This document shows, piece by piece, positions 25,341 to 37,237 of a stretch of 64,000 nucleotides of DNA. The notes under the pieces were generated by a model that ran no database searches, was not told where the DNA came from, and saw nothing but the letters and a program-made list of their open reading frames with translations. A program made the position numbers and the translations under genes. The stretch lies in contig NW_006917100.1 of assembly GCF_000516985.1 (NCBI RefSeq), positions 609,490 through 673,489 on the forward strand, given 5' to 3'. Source of the DNA: Pestalotiopsis fici W106-1 (taxonomy: Eukaryota; Ascomycota; Sordariomycetes; Amphisphaeriales; Sporocadaceae). How positions within the stretch are numbered: the first letter of the stretch is position 1; each line of letters starts with the position of its first letter.

Positions 25341-27599
25341 TATTAAATAATATCGGTTAAATTTAATAATTTAATAAATTTTTAAAATTTATTTTTAAAA
25401 AATAATTTTATAAAGCCGTTTATTAATATATTATTAATTAAAATATATTTAATTCGAATATTTTTATTTTTAACCTTTTATCGTACGTAAAAATACCGTA
25501 TAGCCGTATATTTAATACGTTAATAATATTCCGGATTATATGCTAAATTTATAGCTTTTATATTATTTCCTTTAATTAATACGGTATTTATATTAATTCC
25601 GATTTTTATAAGGAAATTTTTTAATTATATTGCTTTACGGATAGCCTGCTTTAGCCTATTAAATTTAGCTTTAATAATTAATAAAAAAATCGTAAATTGC
25701 CGTTTCGATTTTTAATTTATCGGTCCGTTATTTAAAGTAAATAAATAACCGGACGTTAATTTACGGGTTTCGTAATTATTAATAAAATTAATATCGGAAT
25801 AATTTATTAATTTAGGTTTTATTTTCTTATTAAAAATAATTTTAAAATGGTAATAGGATTTTAAGTAATTAAATACTTTTTTTACCTTTTTTATCGTAAT
25901 TTTCGATAGGTTTTATATATATTTAGCTAAATATATTATAAAATAAGCTAAATTAGGCCTAATTTAAATTATAGCGTATATTAATTTATTTAATAAATAC
26001 TAATATAAATAGATAAATTCCTTTAAAGCCGGTTTTTTGTTATTTTTATTTTTTAACGTATATAATAATTTTAGGAATTTAAGGCTAAATAATATATTAG
26101 CCGGTTTTATATCGGAAAATCCGTTAATTTTTAATAATTTTTTAAAATAAATTGCCTAATTTATACGAATTATTTTATTTTCTCGATTTTTTTTAATTTA
26201 TATACCGAAAAAATAAAAAACTAGTCCTAAATCTTTTATTTCGAATTTTTTCGAAATATTTTATTTTAATTAATTAATTTTACGTAAATTAGGGCTAAAA
26301 ATTAGGAAATTATTTATATAAATTATAATAAAAATATTAGATTTTTTATTATAATAAACTAATTCGTTTAAAATAAATAAATTAAATTTAAGCTTTTTTA
26401 AACTATTTTTTAACGTAATTTGCTATTAGCGTAAATTTTATTTAAAACCGTATAAGGCCTTTTTAAGCTGGATTACCTAGGAGTCGTCGTTTTTTTAACC
26501 GAAATTATTTAATTCCGGGTTTTCGGAAAAAAATTCGGATAATTTATTTATAAAAGTAATATATATTTTTTCGTATAATTCCCCGTTTAAAAAGGCACCG
26601 ATTATATCGATTTATTCGATTTTTTAATCGTAATAAGCTGCTAAAGCTAATAAAAGCTTTTAAATAATAGATTTTATTCCCGTAGCGAACGTTTCGAAAT
26701 AATCGATTTTATATTATTATTCGAATTTATATATAATTAGTTTAGTTTTGTATTTATCGATATTTCCGTTTTTATCGGTTTTCCTTTTAAATATTTATTT
26801 TACGAATAATAAGATTTTACCGGCTTTTTGGATTTTATTTCGATCGATAGTTTAAAAAGTTTTTTTTTAAATTAATTACCGTAATTTAGCGTATATAGCT
26901 TAAATTTATTTTTTTAAGGCTTTTTAGCGCTTATTTTATAATTTTCGGTTTCGTATAGCCTAATTTTTTAATAATTAAATAATACGAAATATCGGCGAAT
27001 AATTTGTCGTATTTAACGAATTTATTTCGTTCGGAATCCGTAAGTTTCGGAAGAATTACCTTAATATTCGATTTATTCGGAATAATCGAAAAGGTATTAT
27101 TAATATTTATAAATTCGGAATTTATATTAAATTTATTATTTATATTAAATTCGTTTCCGGGTAAATCCGGTTAATTATTAATTATAAATTTATTTATAAT
27201 AGATCGAAAAATTCGATCGTTTTTAGGAAATAAATTTAGTAGATTTCGTGGATTTATTATTTTTAAGATTTATAATTAGATAAATTTACCGTCGGTAAAA
27301 TTTTTATCCGGTATTATTTCCTAATCCGGTAATTCCGAATCCGGTAATTTTTCCTTTTTTTTTCGATTTTTAGGTAATAATCGAATATAAAAAATCCGTA
27401 TAATTTATAATTTATACGGTCGATCGGGAAAATATATATAATAAATTTTATTACCGTTATATTTAATTATTTTCCCGTTTTCGGTAATAACTCCGAATTT
27501 ATCGGAGTTTTTACGGATTTTTTTCGGTTTATAAATTAAAATTAATATTTTTAAAATATAAATTTAAAATAAATTAGGCGTATTATTTTTTTTTAGCTA

Positions 27600-28250
27600 A
27601 AAATAATCGTAAAATTCCTAATAAAGGGTAAATAAACCGGATACCGTAATAATAAAATTTATTAAATAAATTATTATTTTTATAACGAATTCTTAAAGGT
27701 TTTTCGGGAGTTATAAATCGATAAAAACCGTTTTAGTTTTTTCGATAATAATCCGGTTTATATATTCGGCTATACCGTTTTATTTTAATATATAAAAAAT
27801 TATAAATTCGAAAATAATCCTTTTTTCGGTTAAATAATTTTTTAATTTTAACTAGGGAAAACTTTTTGCCGTTATTTATATAAATAATATTTAAATATTT
27901 TCCGAATTAGGTTTTATAATATTTAATTTTATTTATTACGATATCGAATATATCGGATTTTTTTTTAAAAAATTTAATTTCCCGAAATCCGGTTTTATTA
28001 TCCGTAAAATTAATTATATATTTATAACCGAAATAGCTAAAAAAGGTAATATAAACCGTATCGATATAAATATAATATAACGGTTTATTAGCTTTATTCG
28101 GATTTATATAAGGCTGGTTTTAGGTAAACTTTCCCGAAATATAAAATTCGTAATTTAAATTTTCCTTTTTTAATTTTTTTTTAAAAATCCCCGTAATTAT
28201 TTTAGCTATTTTAGCTAAAATATTATAGTTAAGATAGCTAAATCGTTTAT
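27600..28250 (-). pseudogene. Copia-A integrase remnant
   Basis: On the minus strand the HHCC zinc segment is followed by a KFTQ-like block, an FISIRFILPF stretch (family consensus around the first catalytic Asp) and ILRIIKPDFGK. A downstream AEYINRIIIEKTKTVFIDL block leads to the region before RT. Substitutions are mostly those expected from G-to-A change. Domain limits are approximate. Confidence 0.7.
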
Positions 28251-30112
28251 ATTATTTTTCCGTAATTATAAAGAAATTCGAATAATTAGAAATTAATTCG
28301 ATTTCCTCGAAATCCGTAGTTTTATTAAATTTTATATCCGAATTCGGTTCCGGGTAATTTAAACCGATTATACGGGTTTTTTTTATTATTTTTAGTAAAT
28401 TTATAGCTAAATATGCTATATTAAGCTTTAATTTATTAGCTAAATATAAAAAAATCTACGTTTTTTTTAATTTAACGTAATAAAAGGCTTATTTTTAGAA
28501 TTATATAATTTATTCCCGTTTATAATACCGCTTTTTTAGTAATATAATTAGCTAAATATAATATTTAGCGGAAATTCCGGTACGTAAAATACGTTTAATA
28601 ACGTTATTTTATATATTTCCCGGTTAATTTCGAAGGAAAGCGTAATATTTCCAATTCCTTTTAGAAATATTTTTCCACTACTTATAATAATCGGTAAAAA
28701 ATCCGATTTTATAGTAAAACTATCGAATAAATTCTTATTATTCGATATATATTTTAAAAAACCCGTATCGTATAACCACTAATCCTTAGGGAAGGTAGTT
28801 AATTTCTTTTTTTTTTAAATTATTCGAAATATTCGAAAAAGCATAAAACGATTCGTTTTCGTCTAAATCTTTGTTATAGGGTAAATTTCCCCGTTTTTTA
28901 GATTTTTGGTTCGTAGTGGATATAGTCGAATTTAAGTTATTCGACTTATTCGAATTATTCGAATTCTTCCCTTTATTCGATTTATTCGAATTCTTCTTAT
29001 TTCCGCTTTGGGTTCCTTGTTAATTCTAATTAGATCGGGGGAACCGGGATTTTTTATTATCCGTATAATAAGAATTTCCTATAGCCGTATCCGGATTCCG
29101 TCGGTTTTTATCTAAAATATCTATAATTAACCTTTTAAAAATAAATAGATTTATAAACCGTAAAATATTACGTTAACGGTTAGCCTATATAAGGTAAGCT
29201 AATTAAAAGGCTATAATAAAAATCGTTTTTTAATCGATATTATCGATTTTAGCCCTAACGTTTAAAAGCTTTAAAATATATCTTTTAAAAATAAATATAA
29301 ACTCGTTTAACAAGTTATAATTTTCGAATTTAATAATATAAAATTCGAAATATAATTGCTAACGTAATACGGGTCCGATGCTTTAATAGGCTAATTATAA
29401 AATCGATAAAGCTTTATATAAATTTATTTTATCGAATATTAAATTTAACGGTTTTATTATTAAATTTTAACGAATTAAAAATAATACCTAGGCTTTTTAA
29501 ATATCGGTTATACCGTTATATATATCGGTAGTTTTAAAAAACCGATCGATTCCTAATAATTTAAAATATAATTATAACATAGATTTTTACGTATTCTAGT
29601 TTCCGGATCCGGAAAATTTCTGTTTCCGGGGCATTTGGCATCCGGTAATAATACGGATAGAGTTATCTATTTTGCCGAATTTTTGCTATTATAACGGTAT
29701 AATTATCGTTAAAAACAGTAAAGAAATCGTTAAAAAAATAAAAATAAAAGAAATTAATTTTTTTATTTTATCGATAAAGTATATAAAGAGATTTAGGTGC
29801 TATAATATAATATAATAGGTGCTATAAGGTGTTATAGTAAATCGGCTATTATAATAAGGATTAGTTATAAGTGACTTTATAACTGTTATATAACTATAAC
29901 GGGTAAAATTATTATAAATAGCTATTTAATTATAGTTTTCGATATAGTTACGGCTATATAAGCTTAAAATAAAGCTTATAAAATCGGCTATTATAACGGA
30001 ATTCCGGAGTTTACGTTATATTAACTTATTTAGGAAAGCGGCTATAGTTTTAATATAATTTAAATCCGGTATTTAAATATAATCGATATTATACCGGACC
30101 GGGCTTATAACC

Positions 30113-30272
30113 TATTTTAAGGTATAATTAGTGGATTATAAATTTAGGTATAAGGAAGCGTTCGTATAATTCGTAGAATTAGGCCGTAAAAGTAGTTATA
30201 AGGCTGTATAACTGATTTATTGAAGCTTAAAGAAAGAATAACTAACTACGGGGGAATAACTACCTTTTATTT
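30113..30272 (-). repeat. Copia-A 5' LTR, broken piece
   Basis: It starts tattttaaggtataattagtgg and stops after aactaccttttat, about 160 bp into a roughly 630-bp LTR. Gypsy LTR sequence follows. A second Copia-A LTR piece begins at 31,500, but it overlaps this one by about 60 bp, so it is not a simple continuation. Confidence 0.8.
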
Positions 30273-30455
30273 CATTTATTAATAAAGCATTTTATACGCT
30301 TTAACGATTATATTTATAAATTAATTTAATTACTTTTACCTTTAAATATTTATGGCTTAGTATTTTCTTTTAAAGCTTTCGTTCCCTGTTAATATAAACC
30401 TTAATACCTTTTATACCTTAGGTTTATTTTAAAAACCCGTAATATAATCGTTACA
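30270..30455 (+). repeat. Gypsy LTR fragment, 3' end
   Basis: It matches the right third of the chromovirus LTR and ends in tcgttaca, the least mutated version of the LTR terminus (CA kept). The left part is missing. Confidence 0.8.
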
Positions 30456-30526
30456 CCATAATGTAATCGTTATAATATTATCGACGTAATATAGAAAATT
30501 TCTGTTGTATTTAAAAGCAATACCGG

Positions 30527-31042
30527 TGTAATAACTAAATTACGGGTTTTTAAAATAAACCTAAAATATAAGGTGTTAAAGGTTTATATTAATAAGGAAC
30601 GATAGCTTTAAAAAAAAAATGTTAAATAATAAATATTTTAAAGGTAAAAGCGGTTAAATTAATTTATAAATATAATCGTTAAAGCGTATTAAATGCTTTA
30701 TTTATAAATAAAATAAATATTTAAATTAATTATTAAAATAATAATTATTTATATAAAAAATCTTTTTATAATATATATTTATTTATTTTTTATTAATATT
30801 TTTAAATTATAATACTAAATTTATTTTATTGCCTTAAAGTCGATAAAATTTAATAATTTTAATAATTTAACCGTTTAAATTATTATTAAAATTATAATTT
30901 TATTTAATAGCTAGCTAATAGCTATTAAGGATAGTGGTTTTTATTTTAACTTATTTCCGTTTTTCGGTGCTAAGCCCCTTCTTTTTTTCCTTAAACGCTA
31001 ATATATTTGTTTGTTTTTATGCAAAGGTGCATATTCGTAATA
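30527..31042 (-). repeat. Solo Gypsy LTR
   Basis: About 516 bp on the minus strand, from tgtaataactaaattacggg to ttcgtaata. The length equals that of the chromovirus LTR, so it is complete. No 5-bp duplication is visible (accgg on the left, gcact on the right). It may be the product of recombination between elements rather than a clean solo LTR. Confidence 0.8.
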
Positions 31043-31420
31043 GCACTTTTATTAAAAATACCCTTAAAAATGCTATATAAAATTTAAATTTAAATACCGG
31101 TTTAAGTAATTTAATAAATTTAAAAATAAGAATTTTTTGATTTGCGAAAAAAGGGTAATTACGGCTATACGGCTAGCAGCTTTATAATATATTAATTAGC
31201 TTAACCCTTTTAATAAATTTATATATTTAAATATTAATATTTATTTAATAATACCGTAGTCATTTATTTCGTAAGTTTCGTTTATAATTAAATTTATTTA
31301 ATACTTTATACGTTAATATATCGCCTTTAATTCCGTGGATCGTGATAATATAAATAATTTTATTAATAATTATTAATAATTAGCGGGAATAATTATTTTT
31401 AATATAATTTATTCTTGATT
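31043..31420. other. Unassigned RIP-mutated sequence
   Basis: This A+T-rich stretch lies between two Gypsy LTR pieces. It contains no frame or LTR that I can match. It may be the remaining interior of a Gypsy copy. Nothing else is visible. Confidence 0.4.
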
Positions 31421-31499
31421 TTTAATGCTAAGCCCCTCCTTTTTTCCTTAAGCGCTAATATATTTATTTATTTTTATATAAGGGGGTATATTTGTAATA
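31421..31499 (-). repeat. Gypsy LTR fragment, 5' terminal piece
   Basis: It reads tgctaagcccctccttttttcc and ends gtatatttgtaata, the reverse complement of the start of the Gypsy LTR. It abuts a Copia-A LTR piece directly at 31,499/31,500. Confidence 0.75.
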
Positions 31500-31664
31500 A
31501 TAATTAATTTATTAAATTTTAAAAAAGGGATAATTAATTATAAAAAAATAATTACCTTTTATATTTATAAAACTAATCGTAAAAATATTTTTAAAATATA
31601 TTACTAATAAACTAAATTTATAATTAAATTAATTAATAATAAGGTTGATTTATAATCGAAGAAA

Positions 31665-31690
31665 CCATAAAAATCCATGGATTTTTATGG
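31665..31690. repeat. 26-bp perfect palindrome at the RIP edge
   Basis: The sequence ccataaaaatcca followed by its exact reverse complement spans these positions. It lies in the Copia-A LTR. Unmutated sequence starts here. In mutated copies the site is reduced to an A/T-only version (near 4,575–4,600). Confidence 0.9.
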
Positions 31691-31755
31691 TGTGGGTTAC
31701 CTTGTAACCCAGGGCCACTATGGCCAGGTGCACTGGCCACACTTAGTGGGGCTGG

Positions 31756-31779
31756 ATCCAGTGGAACATTCCACTGGAT
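31756..31779. repeat. 11-bp inverted repeat with 2-base spacer
   Basis: atccagtggaa, then ca, then ttccactggat. Neighbouring hairpins are gggttac/gtaaccc at 31,694–31,710, tggccag/ctggcca at 31,721–31,739 and acagtcaac/gttgactgt at 31,812–31,840. They may be structural or regulatory parts of the LTR. No known function can be assigned. Confidence 0.85.
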
Positions 31780-32066
31780 TCCAGTGGGTTCCAGTGGCCA
31801 TAGTGGCCACAACAGTCAACTGTAATAACTTGTTGACTGTACAGCACTATGAATAGTGGAAAGAGTTTTCTTTGCATTGATACCTTCAAGGTGCAAGCAT
31901 ACACAGAATAGGTGATTCTCTTGTAACCTATGGCATTGAACTTAATAGTGAGTTGTGGGGCCAGCCCGATAAGCCCCTCCCCCGCCAAAGTTTCTAGTGA
32001 TAAGGCAAAAAGTACAGGGACCAAGCAAACATCACCAAATTAATTTTTTCTACGCTGATTCACGTA

Positions 32067-33376
32067 ATGGCACCCTACGACGACAGCGACTCCTCTGGCG
32101 GAGAAGAAGTCGATTACACAGAGACCAATGTCCTCCTCGGCTATGCATCCAAGGATGCCGAAGATGATACCATAAGCCGTTTGGGAGGTCGCCCAGTGAG
32201 TTTGCGCCAATGCACTACTTTGCTGTACCTAGATGTCTTGTGAATACTCACAGCGTATCATAGGACTGGCTCGATCCCTCAGCACCCGCTTCCGCTGCCC
32301 TTGCTCGTTGCAAGTTGTGCAAAGATGTCATGGTTCTTCTGCTACAATTGAATGGAGAACTACCAGACCGTTTCCCCGGACACGAACGGCGGTTGTACGT
32401 CTTTGCTTGCAAAAAGAAAAGCTGTCGCAGGAAGGATGGAAGCATTCGCGTAATCAGAGGACTTCGCGTCGAACCCGGCAGCAAAGCAGCACCGACTGAG
32501 AAGGTTCAAAAAGAAGAGAAGCCAGCAGTCAAGGAGGAACCAAAGCCGCAGCCGAAACTTGGCGAGGCACTATTCGGAGCAAAGGGCCTCGGATCCGCGT
32601 CGAACTCGGCCAACCCCTTTGCGACATCGGGTTCTGCGCCCAGCAATCCATTTGCAAGTGGTGCAAACCCCTTCAGTAGTTCCAAGCCGGAAGCACCCAA
32701 ACCTGTAGAGGAGACTAGCAAAGCCGAAGTCAAGGAGGCAGTCGAAGCCCTCCCAAAAACGTTTGCCGAGACTCTCTCGCTCAACAACCCTCAGAAAGAG
32801 CAAGGCCCTCCCCCGCCCCCGGAACCATGGCCCGTAGAGAAGGATCTGCCTTCTCCCTACCCCATCTCGTACCTGGCCGACGCTGACTATGAAACTCTCG
32901 ACCCGACACCGCCACCAATACCACAAGCTACACGAATGGATGTAGACGAGCCAGGATCCTCTGCCGGCGGTGGAAAGGAAGACCGCGAAGTTTTCGAGTC
33001 CGTCATGGACGGCGATTTTCAAAAGTTTGCCGATCGGCTCGCCCAAAACCCCGAGCAGGTGATCCGATACGAATTCGGCGGCCAGCCCCTACTGTACTCC
33101 AAGACAGATGCGGTGGGCCAGCTACTGGGCGGCAACCGAACGATGCCGCGATGCGGAAACTGCGGTAGTACAAGAGCATTCGAGGTCCAATTGACGCCCA
33201 ACGCCATTGCCGAACTGGAGGCCGAGGAGCTCAGCCTCGAGGGCATGGACTGGGGCACCATCATTGTCGGCGTCTGCGAGTCGGACTGTCAGGCTCGCGG
33301 CGTGGCCGAGGGCGAAGCTGGATATCTCGAGGAGTGGACTGGCGTGCAGTGGGAGGAGGTATCGGCCAAGAGATAA
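32067..33376 (+). CDS. TSR4/PDCD2 family ribosome-biogenesis protein
   Basis: Two exons, 32,067–32,195 and 32,264–33,376, with a 68-bp intron (GTGAGT...ATAG), encode 413 residues. That is close to the length of yeast Tsr4. Tsr4/PDCD2 proteins are known dedicated chaperones of the small-subunit protein Rps2, acting in the cytoplasm as it is made. The N-terminal part has LGGRPDWLDP, a KCxxC-like pair (CKLC) and LLLQLNGELPDRFPGHERRLYVFAC. The middle is low-complexity (Pro, Ser, Lys, with SNPFA repeats). The C-terminal PDCD2_C domain begins near residue 270 with VMDGDFQKFADRL, then QPLLY and a CGNCG zinc pair, and ends with GTIIVGVCESDC. This is the first gene after the repeat block, with only about 200 bp between its start and the LTR fragment. 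Confidence 0.93.
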
Positions 33377-35200
33377 AAAAATAGTCATGATGGAGAAGGC
33401 ACTGCATGGCCAGACCTGGACTATGACAAAAAGCTACAGGCGTTGCTAGCGATGCGAAATGAATAGATATGATTATATCAAATGACAAAACTCAAAACTA
33501 GTTTCCACTTGCCTGTACTACTTGTAGAATTTGACTAAATCCATCATCCATCTCACCCAGCTTGAAGCTATAAAGACTACTTAATATAGAAGCAATATAT
33601 CAGTCGAGATGTAATTCATCATATCAATTTGCTCAACTAAGGCCGACTCAAATTATGATTTCTAAGTCGAATACACCAGTCAAACCAGTGTTAAAAGAAT
33701 GGGAAAACGGATAAGGTATTCGATGTTTGAAATCATATCAAAATTAAATGCCTTTTTCCCACGTGTATATTTTCATCGGTCTAGTTGTGGCCATGGCGTT
33801 GTTGTCGTGCGACAAATTGTTGCCATGTTTGATTCATGATGATCATCCGAAGTATCACTTCATGACAGAGTCCAATCATTCAAGGCAATCTCGGTTATGG
33901 AGGTAACCTCCATTTAGTCTGATCATGAAGAGCCGTTCTACAATTCTCATATTGTGCGTCCGAAAGCCATCCACCTGTATCGTCAGTCCTACACTAGCTT
34001 GAATTTGGAATGTAAGACGGCTCCCAGCTCAATTTAGCCCTCGTAATTGAGTCAGGAGTAGTATAATCTGAATGGCGAAGTTGTTTTGCCTTCGATTATG
34101 TTGTTTTTAAGGACGATGATTGGCGTTGCACTTCTTTCATTTGTGTGTCTTTGTAACTTCTTGGTTGGCTGGTTCCACACACTGTTCGCTAATGGAACTT
34201 GTGTCTTCATTTCAACCCGGACATGACACCGGTGCTGCTTCTGCTAATTGAAACATATCGCAGCAACGCCATGCACAGGCGATATTCTCTTTGGTTGCCT
34301 TTTCGTATAATCGGCTTTGCGGCTGTCCTGAAATTGCCAAGAAGAAGCCAAGTTATATTCACGGCACATTTACGGGAGAGGACGGAAATCGGCTCTAAAG
34401 CAATACAAACGTCGTTATAGTACTGTTTCCAGCTGCAAATCTGACTGGCCAAGTTATTGATCAATCAGTCAGAGAAGTGTGATTTCGACCAAAACATTGT
34501 ATCCTTCATCATGTTCTGTCTTCAAACTCTTTTATAGAATCTGGATAGATGGAAATAAATCAATGGTACTAGTAATTCCCAACGAAAGGCCTTGGCAGGT
34601 CCCGACCAGCTAACATTATCGATGAAGTTGAAACCCGATGTCAGATGTTCCACACGGCAATTTCCTGCCGCCAGATCCTGGTATGCTTGTGCTAGAGCTA
34701 TGACATCAGCACCAGCGATTGGTGCGCACGCACGGGAAGCTGCATTGCCAGACAAAACAGCAGCGGTTGGTCAAAGGCCTAGCCCAGCCAATGCAGCAGC
34801 AGACGTTCAGCGCTTAAAGAAGCTTAGCACTTCTCAAAGCTAGACCTAATAGTGCATCGCTAGCGCAGAAGTCTATCTAGGCCAGCAGCAAACCAGCGCC
34901 CGAGCTTAAACTGGAAGCAGTCCTGGAGCTCAAGTTCAGCAGCTGTGGGAAATTGAATTGACGACATTGTTTTTTTTTCTCCTGCGACAAACAAAAGTCC
35001 CATCCCGCATTCCCAAAGAGGTCCCTTTTAATTCTCTTGCTCCAAGTTTCAACTCTTTCTTCAGTCCAGCGCTGCGCTGACGCTGACAACAACATCCATC
35101 AGCTTCCCGACGGCCATCCAAGTGTCGCCTCCATCGGCTTCTGGGGTTGCATTAAGCTTAAAACAGCATCTCAGCAGATCGATCGATCCCACCTGCAAAC
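33377..35200. other. Intergenic region
   Basis: About 1.8 kb between the TSR4 and PNS1 genes. It contains only short scattered frames with no family resemblance and no tRNA-like box. The last 300 bp before 35,201 include pyrimidine-rich stretches and probably hold the PNS1 promoter and leader. Nothing else is seen. Confidence 0.6.
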
Positions 35201-36967
35201 ATGGCGTACAATCCCTCGGGCGGCGGAGAGGGAGCCAACTACTACAACGGTGGTGGCCAGCCAGCGCCAAACAACAATTACTATCAACAACAGCAACCAC
35301 CGCAGCAGTACAATCAACAAGCCTATGGGCAGGGGCAGTATGACCAGCAGCAGCAGCAATACGGCCAACCTCCTCCTGGCGGCCCTCAGCAAAATTACAA
35401 CCAAAACTATGGCGAGAAACCCATGTTTGACCAAACATTCAAGATTGAGAAGCCCAAGTGGAATGACCTCTGGGCCGGAATCCTGGTATGGAATGCGCAT
35501 GATTTTCTAAATCTGGCCACTCAAGTACAACCCATTCATAACTGACATGAATCTGTGCAGCTTATCATTGTCTTTCTCGGTTTCGTAGCTGTTTCCGGCA
35601 TCTCTCTTCACGGCTATGGTAAGCCCCTGGCTATAGCTAACTAGGATACCCATTCCATGCATTAGAATACTGCTAATAACTCTCGTGCAGCCAACACTCG
35701 CAACATCAATGGCGGCGGTATCTACAATGGCGCACAGTCGGTTGGTCTCAACACCAACACCATTGTGCTCTTCATCTTCTGCCTGTGCATCGCCTTCTTC
35801 TTCAGCTATGCCTATGTCTGGCTCGCGCGACTGTTTCCAAAGACGTTCATCTGGATTACCGGCATATTGAATATTGTGTTCGGCCTGGTCACAGCCATCT
35901 ACATGTTGTCGCGCCACTACTATTCCGGGGGCATAGTGTTTCTAATCTTTGTGGCCTTCCTCATATTCGCTTTTATCACCTGGATTCCCCGAATTCCGTT
36001 CAGCGCTTTGATGTTGACGACCTCGGTCGATGTGTCGAAGCGATATGGTCACGTCTACCTCGTGAGCTTGCTCGGCGGCATTGTCGCTACAGCTTTTGCC
36101 GCATGGTACAGTGTGACCTTTGTCGCCGTATACGTCAAATACCAACCAGGACAGAACTCGTCTTGCAGTGCCAGCGGTGGAGGCTGTAGCTCGGCCAAAG
36201 TTACTGGCCTAATTGTATTCATCACGTTTGCAATGTACTGGATCTCGGAATGGCTGAAGAACACGATTCACACAACTATCTCCGGCGTCTACGGATCGTG
36301 GTACTTTCATCCACATAATCCCCCTCAGGGTGCCACGAGAGGAGCTCTGAAGCGATCCTTGACCTACAGCTTCGGCAGTATCAGTTTTGGTAGTCTTATC
36401 GTCGCGATTATCAATTTCTTGCGACAGATGTGCTCAGTCGCCCGACAAAGCGAGGCTAGCCAGGGAGATATCATTGGCACTGTCATGTTCTGCATTCTGG
36501 GATGCATCATTGGACTGTTGGACTGGGCTGTGCAGTTTTTGAACCGCTACGCTTTTTCGTACATTGCTCTGTACGGCAAGGCATATATCCCCGCAGCCAA
36601 GGATACCTGGAACATGATCAAGCAGCGCGGTATTGATGCCTTGGTCAACGAATGTCTGATTGGGCCTGTGCTCAGTATGGGCGCCACCTTTGTGGGCTAT
36701 GCGTGCGCCCTAATGGCTTATCTCTACATGGTCTTCACAAATCCTGCCTACAACTCTGATGGCAATTTCACTCCGGTTGTGGTTGCAGTCGCTTTCCTTA
36801 TTGGATTGCAAATTTGCAACATCTTCACTACTCCAATCAGCAGCGGTATCGACACCATTTTCGTCGCAATGTCCTGGGAGCCCGAGGTGCTCTACAGAGA
36901 ACACCCTGAGCTGTATCAGGAGATGTGTAGAGTGTATCCTCAGGTCCAACGGGCCATTCACCCTTGA
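35201..36967 (+). CDS. PNS1 choline-transporter-like protein (CTL family)
   Basis: Three exons, 35,201–35,485, 35,561–35,618 and 35,691–36,967, encode 539 residues, the same as yeast Pns1. Introns of 75 and 72 bp have GTATGG/GTAAGC donors and GTGCAG acceptors, and the phases agree. The N-terminus of about 95 residues is a Gln/Asn/Tyr/Gly-rich, probably disordered cytoplasmic tail. About ten membrane segments follow. The conserved CTL end, LLDWAVQFLNRYAFSYIALYGK and later GIDTIFVAMSWEPEVL, is present. It is a plasma-membrane protein. Animal relatives carry choline, but the substrate of fungal Pns1 is not established. Confidence 0.95.
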
Positions 36968-37237
36968 TCAGATACAGCGAAGGTTACTGAATGATATATG
37001 TACTGCGCGGGAGATTGCGCGGTCATTGTCAGCTTGCGGCTAGGATTGTACCCCGTTTTGGCAACATAAGGGGCTTCATCGATGGAAGACGAATGCATTT
37101 ATTATAGTGTAATGAATACGAATGATGATTCTTGTTTTGAAAATCCCGCCATAGTTCATCAAACCCTTGTTCTCCTTCTTTTTTTCTTTGTCAAGTGGTG
37201 GGGGGCTAGGGTTCCCATCTAGATGTTACAGCTACAG

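Larger units (their letters stand above)
24708..30272 (-). mobile_element. Copia-A retrotransposon, right copy
   Basis: This minus-strand Copia element has its 3' LTR at 24,708–25,340, an internal region to 30,112 and a broken 5' LTR from 30,113. It matches the left copy over its whole shared length. Minus-strand integrase blocks are clear: a CxxC-type zinc segment near 28,200, an ISIRF...VINI..ILRIIKPDFG core at about 28,080–27,990, and INRIIIEKTKTVFIDL at about 27,770–27,720. It inserted in or beside the residual Copia-B sequence at 24,707. The 5' LTR is truncated, so no duplication can be checked. Confidence 0.85.
1..31660. other. RIP-mutated A+T-rich repeat block
   Basis: The whole stretch is strongly A+T-rich, with CpA and TpG nearly absent, TpA abundant and CpG still frequent. 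There is no open reading frame of useful length on either strand. This is the known product of repeat-induced point mutation in ascomycetes, which changes C to T mainly at CpA in duplicated DNA. The contents are nested LTR retrotransposons, listed separately. The right edge lies inside an LTR fragment, and unmutated sequence begins within a few bases of 31,665. Such blocks are usually heterochromatic; that state is inferred, not seen. Confidence 0.95.
31500..31857. repeat. Copia-A LTR fragment spanning the RIP boundary
   Basis: This matches about 24,801–25,166 of the Copia-A LTR. The left part to about 31,660 is RIP-mutated. The right part is not: TG and CA are abundant (ggccactatggccaggtg), while the aligned copies read ggctattatagctaggta. 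It therefore shows what the family looked like before mutation. It ends at gaatagtgg, about 180 bp short of the LTR end. Five hairpin-forming repeats lie within 31,665–31,840. Confidence 0.85.

Noticed and set aside
1..31660. Centromere or telomere-proximal origin of the A+T-rich block
   Set aside because: No telomere repeat or centromere-specific array is seen. Nested RIPed elements alone explain the composition, although a pericentromeric location cannot be excluded.
31743..32024. A 93-codon frame on the minus strand
   Set aside because: It starts inside the intact LTR fragment and ends in the TSR4 promoter. It has no family resemblance.
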